Shown here: positions 34,243 to 46,800 of the stretch, piece by piece
Position numbering within the stretch: the stretch's first letter is position 1
Layout: each line of letters starts with the position of its first letter
From: Aselliscus stoliczkanus
Taxonomy: Eukaryota; Chordata; Mammalia; Chiroptera; Hipposideridae
NCBI GenBank assembly: GCA_033961575.1
Contig: CM066727.1
Span: forward strand, 154,613,434 to 154,677,433
Direction: 5' to 3'
DNA length: 64,000 nucleotides
The notes under the pieces: generated by a model
Databases searched by the model: none
What the model was told of the DNA's origin: nothing
What the model saw: the letters and a program-made list of their open reading frames with translations, nothing else
Made by a program: the position numbers and the translations under genes

Positions 34243-34778
34243 GGGCCGGCCGAGTGGCTCAGTTGGTGAAGAGTTGGCTTAGAGAGCTAAGAGTTGGCTT
34301 AGAGAGCTAAGGGTTGGCTTAGAGAGCATGCTCTGAGCAATGGGCCAGCACTTCGATTCCCATATGAGCCAGTGATGCTGTCTGTGCCTGAGCTGAGCTG
34401 TCGCTGACCTACCAACAGGTGGCAGGATGGCTCAGCTGGTGTAACAAGAAGATTGCTACGCCCACCTGCAACTAAGACTGAACTCAGCACCTTGAGCTGA
34501 GCTGCCACCGGATGGCTCAGAGGATAGAGCGTGCGTTCTTAAACAAGGCTGCTGGTTTGACTCCCGCATGGATGGTGGCTATGCCCATCCACAACTAAGA
34601 TTGAACACAGCACCTTGAGCTTAGATGCCACGAGCTGCCGACAGGAAGCCAAATGGCAACTGGTGCCCTCCACAAAGAAGGTTGAAGAACAACTTGACCG
34701 GTCCCCTTCCCCAATTCCCCAACACTGTTCCCCTCCCCCAATTCCCCAAATTTAAAAAATTAAAACAAAAAAAAACTC
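34243..34778 (+). mobile_element. Composite (trimeric) tRNA-derived SINE with internal triplication
   Basis: Same architecture as 477-969: three A-box segments (GAGTGGCTCAGTTGGTGAAG, GGATGGCTCAGCTGGTGTAA, GGATGGCTCAGAGGATAGAG). In the first unit, GAGTTGGCTTAGAGAGCTAA is present about three times in tandem (34,270-34,327). Target-site duplication AACGTGAACCGACAG / AACATGAACCTACAG at 34,228-34,242 and 34,779-34,793, two mismatches. Confidence 0.92.
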
Positions 34779-34802
34779 AACATGAACCTACAGAACAATC
34801 TT

Positions 34803-35240
34803 TTTTTTAAAAAAAAAAAAAGATTTTATTGGGGAATTGGGGTAGGGGAACAGCGTTGGGGAATCGGGGAAGGGGAACAGACAAGTTGCTGTCTTTTTGT
34901 TCTTCAGTCTAGTTGCGGAGGACGTTGCTTCACTGGCCCATGTTGGTATCCTCAATGCGCTCTTCCTGGGTGAGGCAGATCGGTCGCCAGTCTCTGGATG
35001 GTCACTCACTGCGGCTCTTGGCAGCTCACACTGGCTGCTGGCCACTCACTGTAGCCTATGGCAGCCCACTGCAGCAGGGGCTGCAGCCTACACCGTCGCC
35101 GGGGCTCGCACAGCCCAGCCCCAGGTGGAGCTGTTGTTAGCTGTGGAGGGCAGTGTCACTGGCCTTCATATATGGGATCCGAACTGGGGCCGCAGGCATC
35201 CCAAAACCAATTCTTAACCAATGCGCCACTCGGCCGGCCC
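34803..35240 (-). mobile_element. Long tRNA-derived SINE
   Basis: T-run and AGATTTTATTGGGG (reverse of CCCCAATAAAATCT) at the left, GGCCGGCCC head complement at 35,231-35,240. It abuts the next SINE's T-run. Confidence 0.93.
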
Positions 35241-35356
35241 TTTTTTTTTTTTTTTTTTTTTTTGAGGGCAGTGTCACTGGCCCTCATATGTGGGACCTGA
35301 ACCCCGGCCTCTGGCTTCCCAAGCAAGCGTTTAACCACTGCACCACTCGGCCGGCT
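35241..35356 (-). mobile_element. Short SINE in tandem with the preceding one
   Basis: A 23-base T-run at 35,241-35,263, then TGAGGGCAGTGTCACTGGCC and CCACTCGGCCGGC at the head end. On the minus strand its A-tail runs straight into the head of the long SINE at 35,240. Confidence 0.92.
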
Positions 35357-35559
35357 GGGGCAATCTTAAAGTCTCATAATTGCAAGCGTTGAAAAATTGG
35401 AAATATTGACTACCCAAAAGTCTAAGAGAATCAACTAAAATACCATCATTCATTCATTCATTCAAACACATTGAGTTTAGATGCTAGGGATACAGTGTTT
35501 CAAAAAGGACCATACTCTCATAGAGCTTATAGTCTAGTTCGATCAGAATTATTATGAGA

Positions 35560-37090
35560 GTTTTTATAAAGTGGTTCAAGATTAAATTAACATACAAATA
35601 ATTTTCCTGTCTTACAGCAATAGTCAATTGAAAGAGAAATCCATTCAGTTACAGCAAAACACAAGTGGTAATGAACCTAGCAAGAAATGTACAAGGCTTA
35701 AATGAAGAAAACTGTGATAGCTAACTGAATGATCTAAAAGAATGCCTAAATGGGAACAAAAGATGACAATGATGACCCAAATAGTAGCTACCTATTCCCA
35801 GATAGAAAGCCTTAATATCACAAAGATACCAGTACTCCAAATATTACTTTATAAAAATCAACACAATCTTTATCAAAATCTTATTGTAATTTTCTAAATA
35901 ACTTGATAAGCTGATTCTAAGATAAAATATTTTTAAAAAGTCAAGAAAAATAAAAAATAAAAAATTTAAAAGGGGTATTTGCCTGACCAGACATCAAAAC
36001 ATACTAAAAACTACAAGCCTCAAGACCAAGGTCATGAAGGAATGCTGATTGATCTATGTAAAAATTAAGTCTACATGATGAAAGAGAAGACAAACACACA
36101 TGTTCTTCAGTGATAACACCCAATAATTTTTTGTAGAGTCAGTTCTCCCAAAATTTTCTGTAAGTGCAATGCAATATCCATAAAACTCTAACAGAATTTT
36201 TTAAATAAAATTTTTTAGGTGATTCTAAAATTCCTATTAAAGGAAAAAATTTGCAAGAATAGCCAGGCATTCTAAACAAAAAAAGTAATGGGAACAATTT
36301 GTCCTTTCAAATAACAAGATATACTAAAAGCTAAAGAAGTTAAGGGCCGGCCGAGTGGCTCAGTTGGCTAAGAGCTCGCTCAAGAGTGCAAGCTGAGCTC
36401 TGAGCAACAGCAGTTTGATGCCCAGCCCGAGCTCAGCTGCCAACAGGTGGCAGGGTGGCTCAGCTAAAAAAATAATAAAAATAAAAAATAAAATAAAAGC
36501 TAAAGAAGTTAAAACAGGGTGTTATTAGTGCAGGAATAGAATAAAAGGGATTTGATACATATTGAAGGAACAGACTCATGTATAGTTGGGAATCTCCTTT
36601 ATGAAAAAGGTGGCACATCAAATGAAGAAGAAAAGATCAAATATTCAACAAAAGATCATTTTCAAACAAATGACTATTCAGAAAAAATAAGTTAAATACT
36701 TTTCATAATGTACCCCTAAAAAACAATGTATTTAAAAGCTAAAATTTGAAAACCAAAATTATGAAAGTACTAGAAGCTAGAGGAAAAATATTTAATAACT
36801 TCAGGATAGGGAAGTCTTTCCTAAGCAAGTTGTACAGAAAAAGGTTGATAGATGTGGCCTCAGAAACAATTAAAAATATAAGACATCACATAGAAGTTTA
36901 AAATTATGGATAAGAATATATTTCCAGTATATTTAACAATGAAATATCAGAACATAGAAAAACCCTACCAGTAAACAACAAAAAATGACAACCTAATGAA
37001 AAAAATAAGTTAACAAATGGCTAAAAAACATATGAAAAGATTTAAGAACTCACCAGAAATCAAGCAAATACAATTTTAGCAATAACAGAT
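35560..37090 (+). mobile_element. Decayed L1 ORF2-like region
   Basis: A-rich sequence with L1 ORF2 phrases (GGAATGCTGATTGATCTATG, AAAGTACTAGAAGCTAGAGG, TAACAAATGGCTAAAAAACA), many stops, split by a SINE at 36,344-36,494. Confidence 0.5.
36344..36494 (+). mobile_element. Head-only SINE, CTCGCTCAAGAG type
   Basis: GGGCCGGCCGAGTGGCTC head, CTCGCTCAAGAGTGC, end GGCAGGGTGGCTCAGCT and A/T-rich tail. Perfect 18-base target-site duplication AAAAGCTAAAGAAGTTAA at 36,326-36,343 and 36,495-36,512. Confidence 0.95.
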
Positions 37091-37418
37091 AAAAGATATC
37101 TATTTATAGATGCTAGGAATATCACATCTCTTGATCTCTGGATCATAAACTATGAGATCATAAAAGCCCAGAACTCCTGAGGGGGATTTGTCCTGTCGTG
37201 TGAAAGATTTGCTATATGAATACTGGGTAAGAGAATCTTTCATCATCTGGAAGTTGCTGCAAGGACTGTGCAAACATAGGCTACTGGCCAATCTTTCCTG
37301 TCGTATGGAGACAGCCCACTTGAGAAAGAAGCCCACACACAGCTAGTAAACTAGGCATGGTAGGAGAAAGTGAGGGAGGGGAGTATGCACTCAGATCCAG
37401 CTCCCCACTGGACATTTA

Positions 37419-37860
37419 TTTTTTTTTTATTTTTATTTTTTTTAAAGATTTTATTGGGGAATTGGTGGAGGGGAACAGCGTTGGGGAATCGGGGAAGGGG
37501 AACAGACAAGTTGCCGTCTTCTTGTTCTTCAGTTTAGTTGCGGAGGATGTTGCTTCACTGTTGGTATCGTCATTGCGCTCTTCCCGGATGAGGCCTCTGG
37601 ATGTCGCTCATCGCGGCTATTGGCAGCTCACGCTTGGCTGCCAGCCACTCACGCTGGCTGCAGGCCACTCACTGTAGCCTATGGCAGCCCACTGCAGCAG
37701 GGGCTGCAGCCCACACCATCACCGGGGCTCGCACAGCCCAGCTCCAGGTGGAGCTGTTGTTAGCTGTAGAGGGCAGTGTCACTGGCCCTCATGTGGGATC
37801 CGAACCGGGGCCGCTGGCATCCCAAAACCAGCGCTTAACCAATGCGCCACTCGGCCGGCC
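37419..37860 (-). mobile_element. Long tRNA-derived SINE
   Basis: AAAGATTTTATTGGGG at the left (T+ type 3' end) and CACTCGGCCGGCC at the right. Perfect 16-base target-site duplication CCCCACTGGACATTTA at 37,403-37,418 and 37,861-37,876. Confidence 0.95.
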
Positions 37861-37906
37861 CCCCACTGGACATTTAAAGTAGGACACTGGCATCCCTATA
37901 TGAGTA

Positions 37907-38271
37907 CAGTAAGTCCCCGACTTATGAACATTCGAGTCGCGAACTTTCACAGATACGAAAGGACCTCGCATTGCGAACATTCCTAGATGTGAACAAGTTG
38001 TGGAAGTAGCTCACGTGTCTGCTCTGTCAGTTCACTCCATGCAGTCCCCTAATAAGCCAGTTGAGGTACTGCACTGTACCACCATTTTAAATAAAAGTAA
38101 AAAGTTTATTTACACTATTTTTGTGTGTGTTTAGTTTTTCTTATGCTTTACATTGTATATTTGTGTCAAAGGTGTATAAGACTCACTTTGTCAGACTGAC
38201 AAATGAATCCAACTTACGTTCTCCCAGATCTCTCCCAAATCAGAACTTGTTAGTAAGTCAAGGAATTCCTG
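37907..38271. mobile_element. Pogo/Tigger-type miniature element
   Basis: Left end CAGTAAGTCCCCGACTTA and reverse-complemented right end CAGGAATTCCTTGACTTA, inside TA at 37,905-37,906 and 38,272-38,273. 365 bp, no transposase. Confidence 0.8.
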
Positions 38272-38499
38272 TACTTACCGTCCAACCTCTTTTCTATCCC
38301 CTGTTATTAGGCTTCTATTCAGTCTATTGAATCAGTTTGGTAAATCCAATGGACTCTAGTCATCTCTCTTACGTGGCACTTATTTTGAACATCTCCACAT
38401 GTTGAAACTTTCTCCTTCAATTTCCTTAACATTTTTTCTCCTGCTTCTCTTGTCAAAATATTTAATGCCTGTATAGTTTGGTAAATCCTTTTCCTCTGC

Positions 38500-39145
38500 C
38501 AATCTTTTATATTTTAAAAATGTTTTTATTTCAAAACATTTCCAAGTGTAGAGAATTATACCTATGTATGTACCCACCTCACCACCTGTATCTGCTTCAG
38601 AACTTCAAAGACATTCTAGATACATTTGAAGGCCCTATATATATGCATCACTATTCACTTTCCTTCCTACTTCCCCAAAGATGGTTATTTAAAGGGTATC
38701 CACCATCTTGCAGCTGGAATTATTCCCATTTTTATACCTTTACTAAAGGTATCCATAAACAATGTAATTTTAAAACTATAAAGGTATTAAACCTTTTAAA
38801 TAAAAAAATCTAATTTGCTTTCAACATTTGACACATAGCTGTTTCATTTTAAGTGATATATAATATTCCATCACAAAAGATAATTATTTTGTTGATGGAC
38901 GTTGTTTTCAGATTTTTTTTTTTTAAAGCTGCAACATTCACAGTCCATTTTCCAGGGTATATAAATTGAAGTGGAAGCCTGACAATGTAAGGTATGCTTA
39001 CCCTTTCTCTAAACACAGCCAACTTGCTTTCCAAAATTGTTTTATCAATTTACACTCCTATCGCAGTAAATGAGAACTGTTGTTTCTTTTCACCCTTGCC
39101 AAAATATGGGTATTGATATTAAAAATTTTTGGCCAAGTTTCTGTA
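38500..39145 (-). mobile_element. L1 3'-region fragment, antisense
   Basis: GTTGATGGACGTTGTTTTCA, AGGGTATATAAATTGAAGTG and ATCAATTTACACTCCTATCG follow the order of a reverse-complemented L1 ORF2 end. Confidence 0.7.
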
Positions 39146-39179
39146 CTTAGCTCTTCTCTCATTCTGTAATATATTCCTT

Positions 39180-40240
39180 CATTCATGACTGGTCAGGCTA
39201 CTTACAGACATGTCTCATGGACACCCTAAAATCTGTTCCTCATTCTCACATCTAACCAGATACCAATTCCTGTCCATTTTACTTCCTTAAAATGGTATCT
39301 GCCCCCTTCTCTCCATCTGATTAGTTTCCTATTACTGCTATAACAAATGACTACAAACTCAGTGGTTTAGAACAATATATATTTATTCTCTTACAGCTCC
39401 AGAGGTCAGAAATAAATGAGTCTGATGGGGTTAAAATCAAGGTGCTGCCTGGGCTGGGTCCTTCTGAAGACTCAGGACAATCTTTTCCTTTCCTCTTCCA
39501 ACTTCCAACGCTGCCAGCATTTCTTGGTTCAGGGATGCATCACTTCAGTCTCCCCCTGTCACATCTGACCCAGATCCCTTGCCTCCTGCTTACATTACTT
39601 TGTTGATTGTATTGGGCCCACCTGGATAATCCAGGCTCATCTCCCCATTTCAGGGTCCTTAATCACATCTGTAAAACTCCTTTTGCTGGTATAAAGTAAC
39701 TTTCACAGATTCTGGGGATTAGGATGTGGACATCTTCATGGCAGAGCATCACTCATCCTATCACAGCATCTTAACTGTTGTCTCCTGAATTCCAAACCTC
39801 TCTCTCACTTGGAAAATTCCCAAATATTTATATAACCACCAAAATTGTGTTCTCAGTTTCAAATCTAACCAAATCCTCTGCTTAAAACCAAATCTGGTGG
39901 TTTTCCACTCCCTACAGAATCAAATGATAATTTATTTTCTTAGCATACATTTGGTCATGATTTAACTACAAATGTAATTCAACTTCTCTTGTGGCTCTAC
40001 TGAAATCTGCACTCCACTCACTCCAAACTATTATGCTGAATTTGCCATATTATCATGCTGCCTTGCCCTTTTTACTTGCACTCTACTCTTCCACCATGCC
40101 AGCCTTTCTTCCTTTGCCTTACCTAGCCAACACATGCTGGGCAACGCGAGTTACTGCCTTCCCCCACCAGGAGGGCTGGCCATGATTTCCTGTGTATTCC
40201 TAATACTACCAAAGCATTCAAAGCACTTCATAGCAATATT
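39180..40240 (+). mobile_element. L2 fragments flanking an LTR-like insertion
   Basis: L2 sense phrases at 39,230-39,300 and again at 39,780-40,240 (AACCAAATCCTCTGCTTAAA then CTCCACTCACTCCAAACTAT) are separated by the repeat at 39,320-39,770. Confidence 0.5.
39320..39770 (+). mobile_element. Old interspersed repeat, probably LTR-derived
   Basis: TTAGTTTCCTATTACTGCTA, AACAAATGACTACAAACTC, ACAGCTCCAGAGGTCAGAA and ATCAAGGTGCTGCCTGG are in the order of a common mammalian repeat often annotated as LTR-derived. I cannot name the subfamily. Confidence 0.5.
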
Positions 40241-41229
40241 TTGGCTTCTAACGCTTGACTCAAATTATTAAGGGTAGGAATTTCCTAATTTTAGTATGCT
40301 GTACACTTAGTATGTTTAGAGTAGATATGTAAGATCAAAATGGTCATAAATGGAACAATTAAGGTTACAGTATGTTAGTGTGTGGGTATTTTCTGGTTTG
40401 AATACTGATGAAAAATGGAATGCTGCATAAACAGTCATATATCCATAAGAAAACAATATAGTGGAAAGATAAAAAATATTTTTTGAAATTTAATTTTATG
40501 TTTACATCTGGAACCTCTGGAGTATTTATTACTCCCTAATTTTGTGGGTAAGTAAACAAGCTGAGAATTAAATGACTTATCTAAATACATCAAGATGAGT
40601 AGCAGAGTTGGCTAGACCAATGGAAAGCCTATAATTTCACTCTATTAAGAGAGTAGAAGGGAAACTTTGATACACAAATTCTACAACCTTCAAGCCATGT
40701 TTGTGGGTGTTACATTATTTCTACGACACAACTGGTTTGTGGAGACAGGTCTTTTATGCATAGTCTTTTAGGAAAATGGCAACTTCATAACAAAGAAAAT
40801 GTTTACAGGTAATGAACAGTAATGATAAACAATGCATTTTATTCCTCACCAATACATCACAGACCTTATTGGTGAGGGCTGAAAACATTGTCTTGAATAA
40901 AATCATATGTTAAGTGCTTATGACAATAGTTGGTGGCTTGAAGACTGTCCAGGTGGGAGAGAGGATGATTGGAATTAAGGGAACAATTTAGAGAAATAGA
41001 AGCAGATATAAACCAAATAATTTTTAGCCCTGTCCCTAACGCTTTTAAAATCAGCTCAAAGAAAATATAATCTAATGAAAATGATCCTATGTTAGAGATG
41101 AACTATGTCTTTTGGACTTAAATGATTTTAGTATTTTTATGCCTCTCCCAACATTGTTAGGATTATCAGAAAATTCTGCAAAAAAGAACAGGCATAACCA
41201 TCTCAAAACTATACTATCTCCCTCCCCAC

Positions 41230-41830
41230 AGAAGTGTCTCCAATTACGGTGAATGGCACAAACTCCCATCCAGCCCCAAAGCCCCAAATTCATGATTTTG
41301 ATGCCTTCCTTTCTTCCTCTGTATCTAATCCACTCAAGTCCTATTCCTAAATGCTTCTCAAATATTCCACTTGGCTCCAACTCTATCAGGTATAACCTAA
41401 CTAGTCTCCCATCTGTTCTCCGTAATGCACAGATTTCAAATCCCAGTAGTCTGGCTCTTTTCTCCAGCCTCAGCTTGGAAGAAGGGAAGTGTTCCCCATG
41501 CTGCATATACAGGATCCTACAATTCTTCCAATGATTCACAGGTAGCATGTACAGGTTGCCACATCTGGAACACCCATTTCCTGCTCACCTAATTAACTAC
41601 TTACTACTCCTTCATATCTTCCTGTTCCTTGGGAAAGCATTCTATCCCTGAATCATCCCCCACTCCAACTGCACAGATCCTAATTCCAGCTTTCATATTT
41701 ACTACCGGTCTAATTTTGCAATTACTTATGATTGTTTCATACTAAGCACCATAAGGGCAGGAATCCATTGCTGTCTAGCACATTGTTTAGAACATAGCAC
41801 GCAACAAATACTGAGTGAATGAATACTTCA
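41230..41830 (+). mobile_element. L2 fragment
   Basis: CTGTATCTAATCCACTCAAG, TTCCTTGGGAAAGCATTC and AGGGCAGGAATCCATTGCTG, with ACAAATACTGAGTGAATGAA at the end, in L2 sense order. Confidence 0.6.
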
Positions 41831-42275
41831 CCCACCATGATTAGCTTCAACGGTAAGGCAAAACCTTGTTTTGACAAGGCCATAGATACTTGTATACAAA
41901 ATCTGAAACTCAGAAAAAGCAAAATTAGAACTTAGAGGCATCATTCAAATTTCAAGTATGTAAAGATAAATAACAGCCTACATAATATTAAAAGGAGGCT
42001 GGAGTCCTACTATGGTTTAGTAATTCCGATACAGAAGGTACAAAGAATACAAAGTTAACAGGAGAAGTAAAGCAACTTTCAAAGAGATGCAGACAGAACA
42101 GCTCGCAAAAATGAATTTTAAAAGACAACACATAGATAGCTTGCTCCTTTCCACACCAGAAGAAAATGAAGGTCCGTATCTGGGAGCATTATGAACAAAG
42201 TGAAAATATCCTACTTCGCCTGAACTCTTATACAAACAAGACACTCTTGACAATTTTTATTCCAGATTTTTTTTT

Positions 42276-42376
42276 TGTTTTGAGGGCAGTGTCACTAGCC
42301 CTCATATGTGGGACCCGAACCGGGGCAGCTGGCTTCCCAAGCCAGCACTTAACCACTGCGCCGCTCGATCGGCCCT
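42276..42376 (-). mobile_element. Short SINE
   Basis: TGAGGGCAGTGTCACTAGCC through CCGCTCGATCGGCCC. The target-site duplication is not clear. Confidence 0.9.
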
Positions 42377-42854
42377 CCAAAGACTTTTAAGGAAATTCAC
42401 AATCCTTTAGTAGCGATGTTAAACTTCTCAAAAAAACTTCCAGGCATATAACTGAAATTTAAACTTGGAGACATGCTTAGGTTAATATTTTCTAATAAGG
42501 CATAAATATATAAGGTTATCTCAGTAATGAGACTCTTGCCAAACCCATTCATTTTAAATACAACTCAAAAGCCTACATAAAGTTAAGTCTATCAATTCAG
42601 TTATTAGTCCACTAAAAATACACAATTACATTTTCTTAATTTGAGAAAGAAGTTTAAGTTATGCATTCCCCCTCTTTTGGCCAAATAAACTCACACACCG
42701 ACATAAGGCACTCAAGTTTTGCTAGCATATAACCCTTGTAAACCTTTCCTTTTGCTCACCGATACTATCTCATTGAAATAAACTGTTCATTAGCAAATGA
42801 AAGGTTTTAGCTGTTTAAAGGGCAATGCTACCAATGAACCACATGTAGATAGTC

Positions 42855-43233
42855 TAACACTCAAAGTATCTTATTGTATTCTACTCACATTTCACTTAAA
42901 GGAAGCGCTTTTTGGCTTCTTCCTGGCATATCCGAATCACCAGCATCGCTACTCTGGTGTTGCAGGTCCATTAAGTAAAATACGGGTTCCCTGAACACAA
43001 GCACTGTGATACAGCAACAGTGGATCTGATAACCAGGAGTGACTAACGGCTGGGTAACACAGCGTAGATACAGTGAACAAAGGGATAATGCATGTCCCAG
43101 GCACACTACTCAGAATGGCATGCAATTTAAAACTTATGAATTGTTTCTGGAATTTTACATTTAATATTTTTGAAGAATGACTGCCACATCTGAAACCTCA
43201 GAAAGCAAAGCTGTGGATAAGAGGGGACTACTG
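42855..43233. mobile_element. Pogo/Tigger (MER2-like) element, right half
   Basis: Homologous along its length to the right part of the element at 50,840-51,426 (shared GGAAGC, GATAACCAGGAGTGACTAA-type, GAATGGCATGCAATT). Ends GAGGGGACTACTG before TA at 43,234-43,235. The left end is missing. Confidence 0.75.
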
Positions 43234-43890
43234 TATTATTTTCACTAAAAGTTGAGCTGTCACATTTACAGCTACCAGCTGTTAAAACGCTACTCAGCTT
43301 TTCCATTTTTGCCTTATAGTTTTAGCACTTTGTAAGCGGGCATAAAAAGCTATATGACGAGTTTACTCGTTTCCCACAAAAAATGTGTTAAAAAGCTTAA
43401 AAGACCTATTTAAATTTCCCAGTGAACTTTTCCTTTAAAAAGCTACCAAACCCTTCAGCTTTAGGGTTTGATACCATCAAAGCAAAGATGTGGTTGAAAA
43501 AGTAATGGAAACCTAAGTGGTTTTCTCTTGGAAATGCAAGTTTTAAAAGCCCAAAATTTACATACTTGTCAGCCCATAATCTGCCCAATGAAGGCAAAAT
43601 CCTTAAGCTGTGCATTACCGTATGATTTTTTCCTGTTCAATAATTGCTTCTCACACAAAAACTTAAGAAAACCTCAGAATGAAGCTGAATCTTCTAGCTC
43701 TCTGCCCTCACTTTACACGAAATATCATGTATGCATTCCCTCTCCTCCCCCAAATAAAACACCAACTGAGACCAGGATAGCGATGGAACTAGAGAGCGGG
43801 CAACATATAAAATTACCAAAAAGTAAATACAAGAAGTCATTAGACATAAACCACCTGGAGAAAAGGAAACCAGTCCTGCTTTTAAATGAT

Positions 43891-43896
43891 TTTATT
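43891..43896 (-). terminator. LARP4: Candidate distal LARP4 polyadenylation signal (AATAAA)
   Basis: Minus-strand AATAAA at 43,896-43,891 is the most distal of several candidates; others are at 44,012-44,017, 44,222-44,227, 44,585-44,590, 46,627-46,632 and 47,421-47,426. AT-rich sequence produces these by chance, so the one used cannot be decided from sequence. Confidence 0.3.
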
Positions 43897-46800
43897 TTTT
43901 CTAATTTTTGTTACTTTAATTTCCCATAGCACCTTGGCAATGTTGAAAACAAAGATACAAATACAAGGATGTACTCATTTTAACATAATAGCATGTGTCA
44001 CACCATTTTTTTTTATTTTTGAGGGGGCGGGGGATGGTTTTGACAACAGGAACAAACCTAAGTGATGGATAAAATAGAGCCAGATAACTGGTTCTGACCT
44101 CCAACGCAAACGTTTGAGATGTCACCCAAGGGACACCTGAATGAGAGAAACATTAATGTGGATGTTTCTTCCACTATACGCTAATCAGTGTTTTGTACTG
44201 CGAAACTGAAAATAAAACCATTTTATTTTATACATAGCCTGTTGGTATCCTTTAGGAACTGTCTACTCAACAATTTATAAGTTCTCAGTTTAAAAAGAAA
44301 GAACTTTAATAATTAGGTGTATTTTGAAAAAGAATTTACTTTCAACTTGAAAACAAATTTTCTTTCAACTTCTTAAACTGTCCTCAGCCAGCTAGTAAAA
44401 ACTGAAAGGTCTATGTATCTTGTTGGAAGCTCAGATTAGCTACATCAGCATACATCAAAAGCCTAAAGTTAAATGAACAGCCACCAAATTTTAAGGAAAT
44501 ATAAAAAATTAGTAAAAATCCCCCATCATATAGTTAAGAATTTATAAAAATCCCTCAAAAGGAATATATTGTCCTCTTTTGCATTTTATTGTCTCTGTAA
44601 AAACCAACAAAGGGATATTTTAAAAATATGGTTAATATACATGGCCAACACATTAGACTTTACCCCAGCGCTGCTCAACTGTGTCAAAATGAAACCAGTG
44701 GACATGTAAGCCAAAAGACTAAATACTCAGGCCACACATAACTAATAAGACCAGAGAAAGTATTCAGTAACTTTTAAATACTATTTTCTGCTCCAGCAGA
44801 TGCTAATAACTCAATCATTAAGCTTTCTGCAAAGCCAACCTGCTTATTTAAAAAAGAAAAAGGAATGTGAAACAATATTCAAGCTACCTTAATTTTAGGA
44901 ACCAAAAAAAAATTAAAATCTGCATGTCATTTGATCACATGCAAATTAAGCACATAAGATGACCACAACAATAAACCCTATCACTGAAAGATTTTATCTT
45001 CTCACAAAATCCAGTTGAAAAAAATTTGGACAGATCACTCTTTTGAATGCCATTGTCTACATTTGCAAAAATGAAGTTATTCAGATTATAGAGACAAGCC
45101 CTAAGTATCACGAAAACCTTAATAATCAGGATAGAAAATGGAGATAGGTTTTGCAATCTTTCTATACACCTCTATGAAGTGCAAGGTGGTGAACTTCTGT
45201 GACTCTCATTCTCTTCACGTAGTAAGAACTATGGCAGAAGATCAATGTACCATACAATCACTATCATTTGCATCTACTTTTAGCCTTCAACAACTGAAGA
45301 AGTGTTAAGCCAAAATGATGAGAAAAATTTGACATATAAATTCTTCCTTCTAAAGAACCAAATAAATAGCTGAACTACAATGAATGCCCAACCCTATCAG
45401 TTACAGAGTAGTGCTGGGAAAATAAGCCAACAGTTTCACACAACTCACAGGCATCATTTAGATACAAACCTTAAATCTGCTGTAATAAAATAAATGCTAA
45501 ATACATACTGTGAATATATATATTTTATGTACACACACACACAATATTCATTCTTCCCTATACATCCCATCAAAATGGGAGCTATTAGCTATAATGATGC
45601 AAATTAAATTAAAACAATATATTTTATAAGAAATTTTAAAAGGTCATGTGTTTAAATTACATTTCTACTTTCAATAATATTTTGGGAAAAAGCAAGAACT
45701 TGCTTTCTTCAAAAAGAAGCCTCTTTTCTTGTGTTTCATTTAGAATATTTAATTTTTGTAAGTTGGGTAAGTCACACAAGCATACAAGTAATACAAGCCC
45801 ACTTCTGTGACACGTTGTTAAAAAAAAAAGTTTTGTTTCAAGTGCAATAATTAAGTTTATAATCCTTGCCAAGTGATTTTTATAAAATGTTTATTCTCTT
45901 AAATCCAATGCATTCACAGAGTGTTAACACTTTAAATGTTTATCATTTCCACCAACTGCAGCATTATCTAAGTAAACCAAAATAAGCACTTTTATCATAG
46001 ATGTAGTCAATGATTATTAATACTTTTTTATAAAAGAACCTAAACTTCCCCCAAATTTTTAGCACAGGCAGTTTAATTGTATGTTTCGTCTAGTAGATGA
46101 TTTAAAAAAATAGTGTGTAGAAATGAATAGTTTCAAACTACTTAAATATATTACACCACGTTATCAATCCACCAAATCAAAAGCAATTGCCAAGCTGAAT
46201 AAGTTACAAAGAAATGGTAATTCTGGCTTGTACAGAAATGTGCAGTGTTTTCAAAGCTTTGAACAGTCACCTACTAATACAAATCTCCAAAGCTTAACTT
46301 AAGAGTTGGAAGATGAGTTTCACAGTAATGTAATTTTAACTTCCATTTACATTCATTTTAATATATTACTAAGATGTTTACTCTATGTCACAATGGTGCT
46401 TTCCAGTGTTCACAATTTACAGTTTCAATTTGTACATATGTAATTCACTAATATAAGGGACAGTTATTAGTATTAGAAACTATCCCTAAAAAGAAAACAA
46501 ACCCCACTTTACACAGAACTCTGAAAATGGTATGTCTTGAAACAGATTAATGTAACATGGTTTTTAACATTTTAGCCATTTTCTAAATACCAGCATGTAA
46601 ACTTGCTTATTTAATGAGAGCTACAACTTTATTCACTGAGAAATTATGTATTAATTTTCTTCAACTATCTTTCCTTTCTCACCTTAACTCAAAAATCTTG
46701 CTGGTTCTGTTTCTGTGAATTCCAAGCTGTATTTTTTTTATTTTTTTTTTGGAGAAAGGGAAGGAAGGCAGGCGATAAATACACTGTAAATAGAAAAAGC

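Larger units (their letters stand above)
27791..43869. other. Intergenic region between LARP4 and DIP2B
   Basis: No exon is supportable between the DIP2B promoter and the probable LARP4 3' end. The region holds MaLR-like LTR fragments, hAT-type and pogo-type DNA transposons, L1 pieces of both orientations, L2, and eight SINEs (listed separately). Stretches with no feature I can name are 27,800-28,680, 29,650-30,340, 32,010-33,800 (some old LTR-like character around 32,220-32,700) and 40,250-41,200. Confidence 0.8.

Noticed and set aside
34270..34327. Direct repeats that might suggest a CRISPR-like or satellite array
   Set aside because: Only about three adjacent 20-base units without spacers, inside a SINE; a local duplication.
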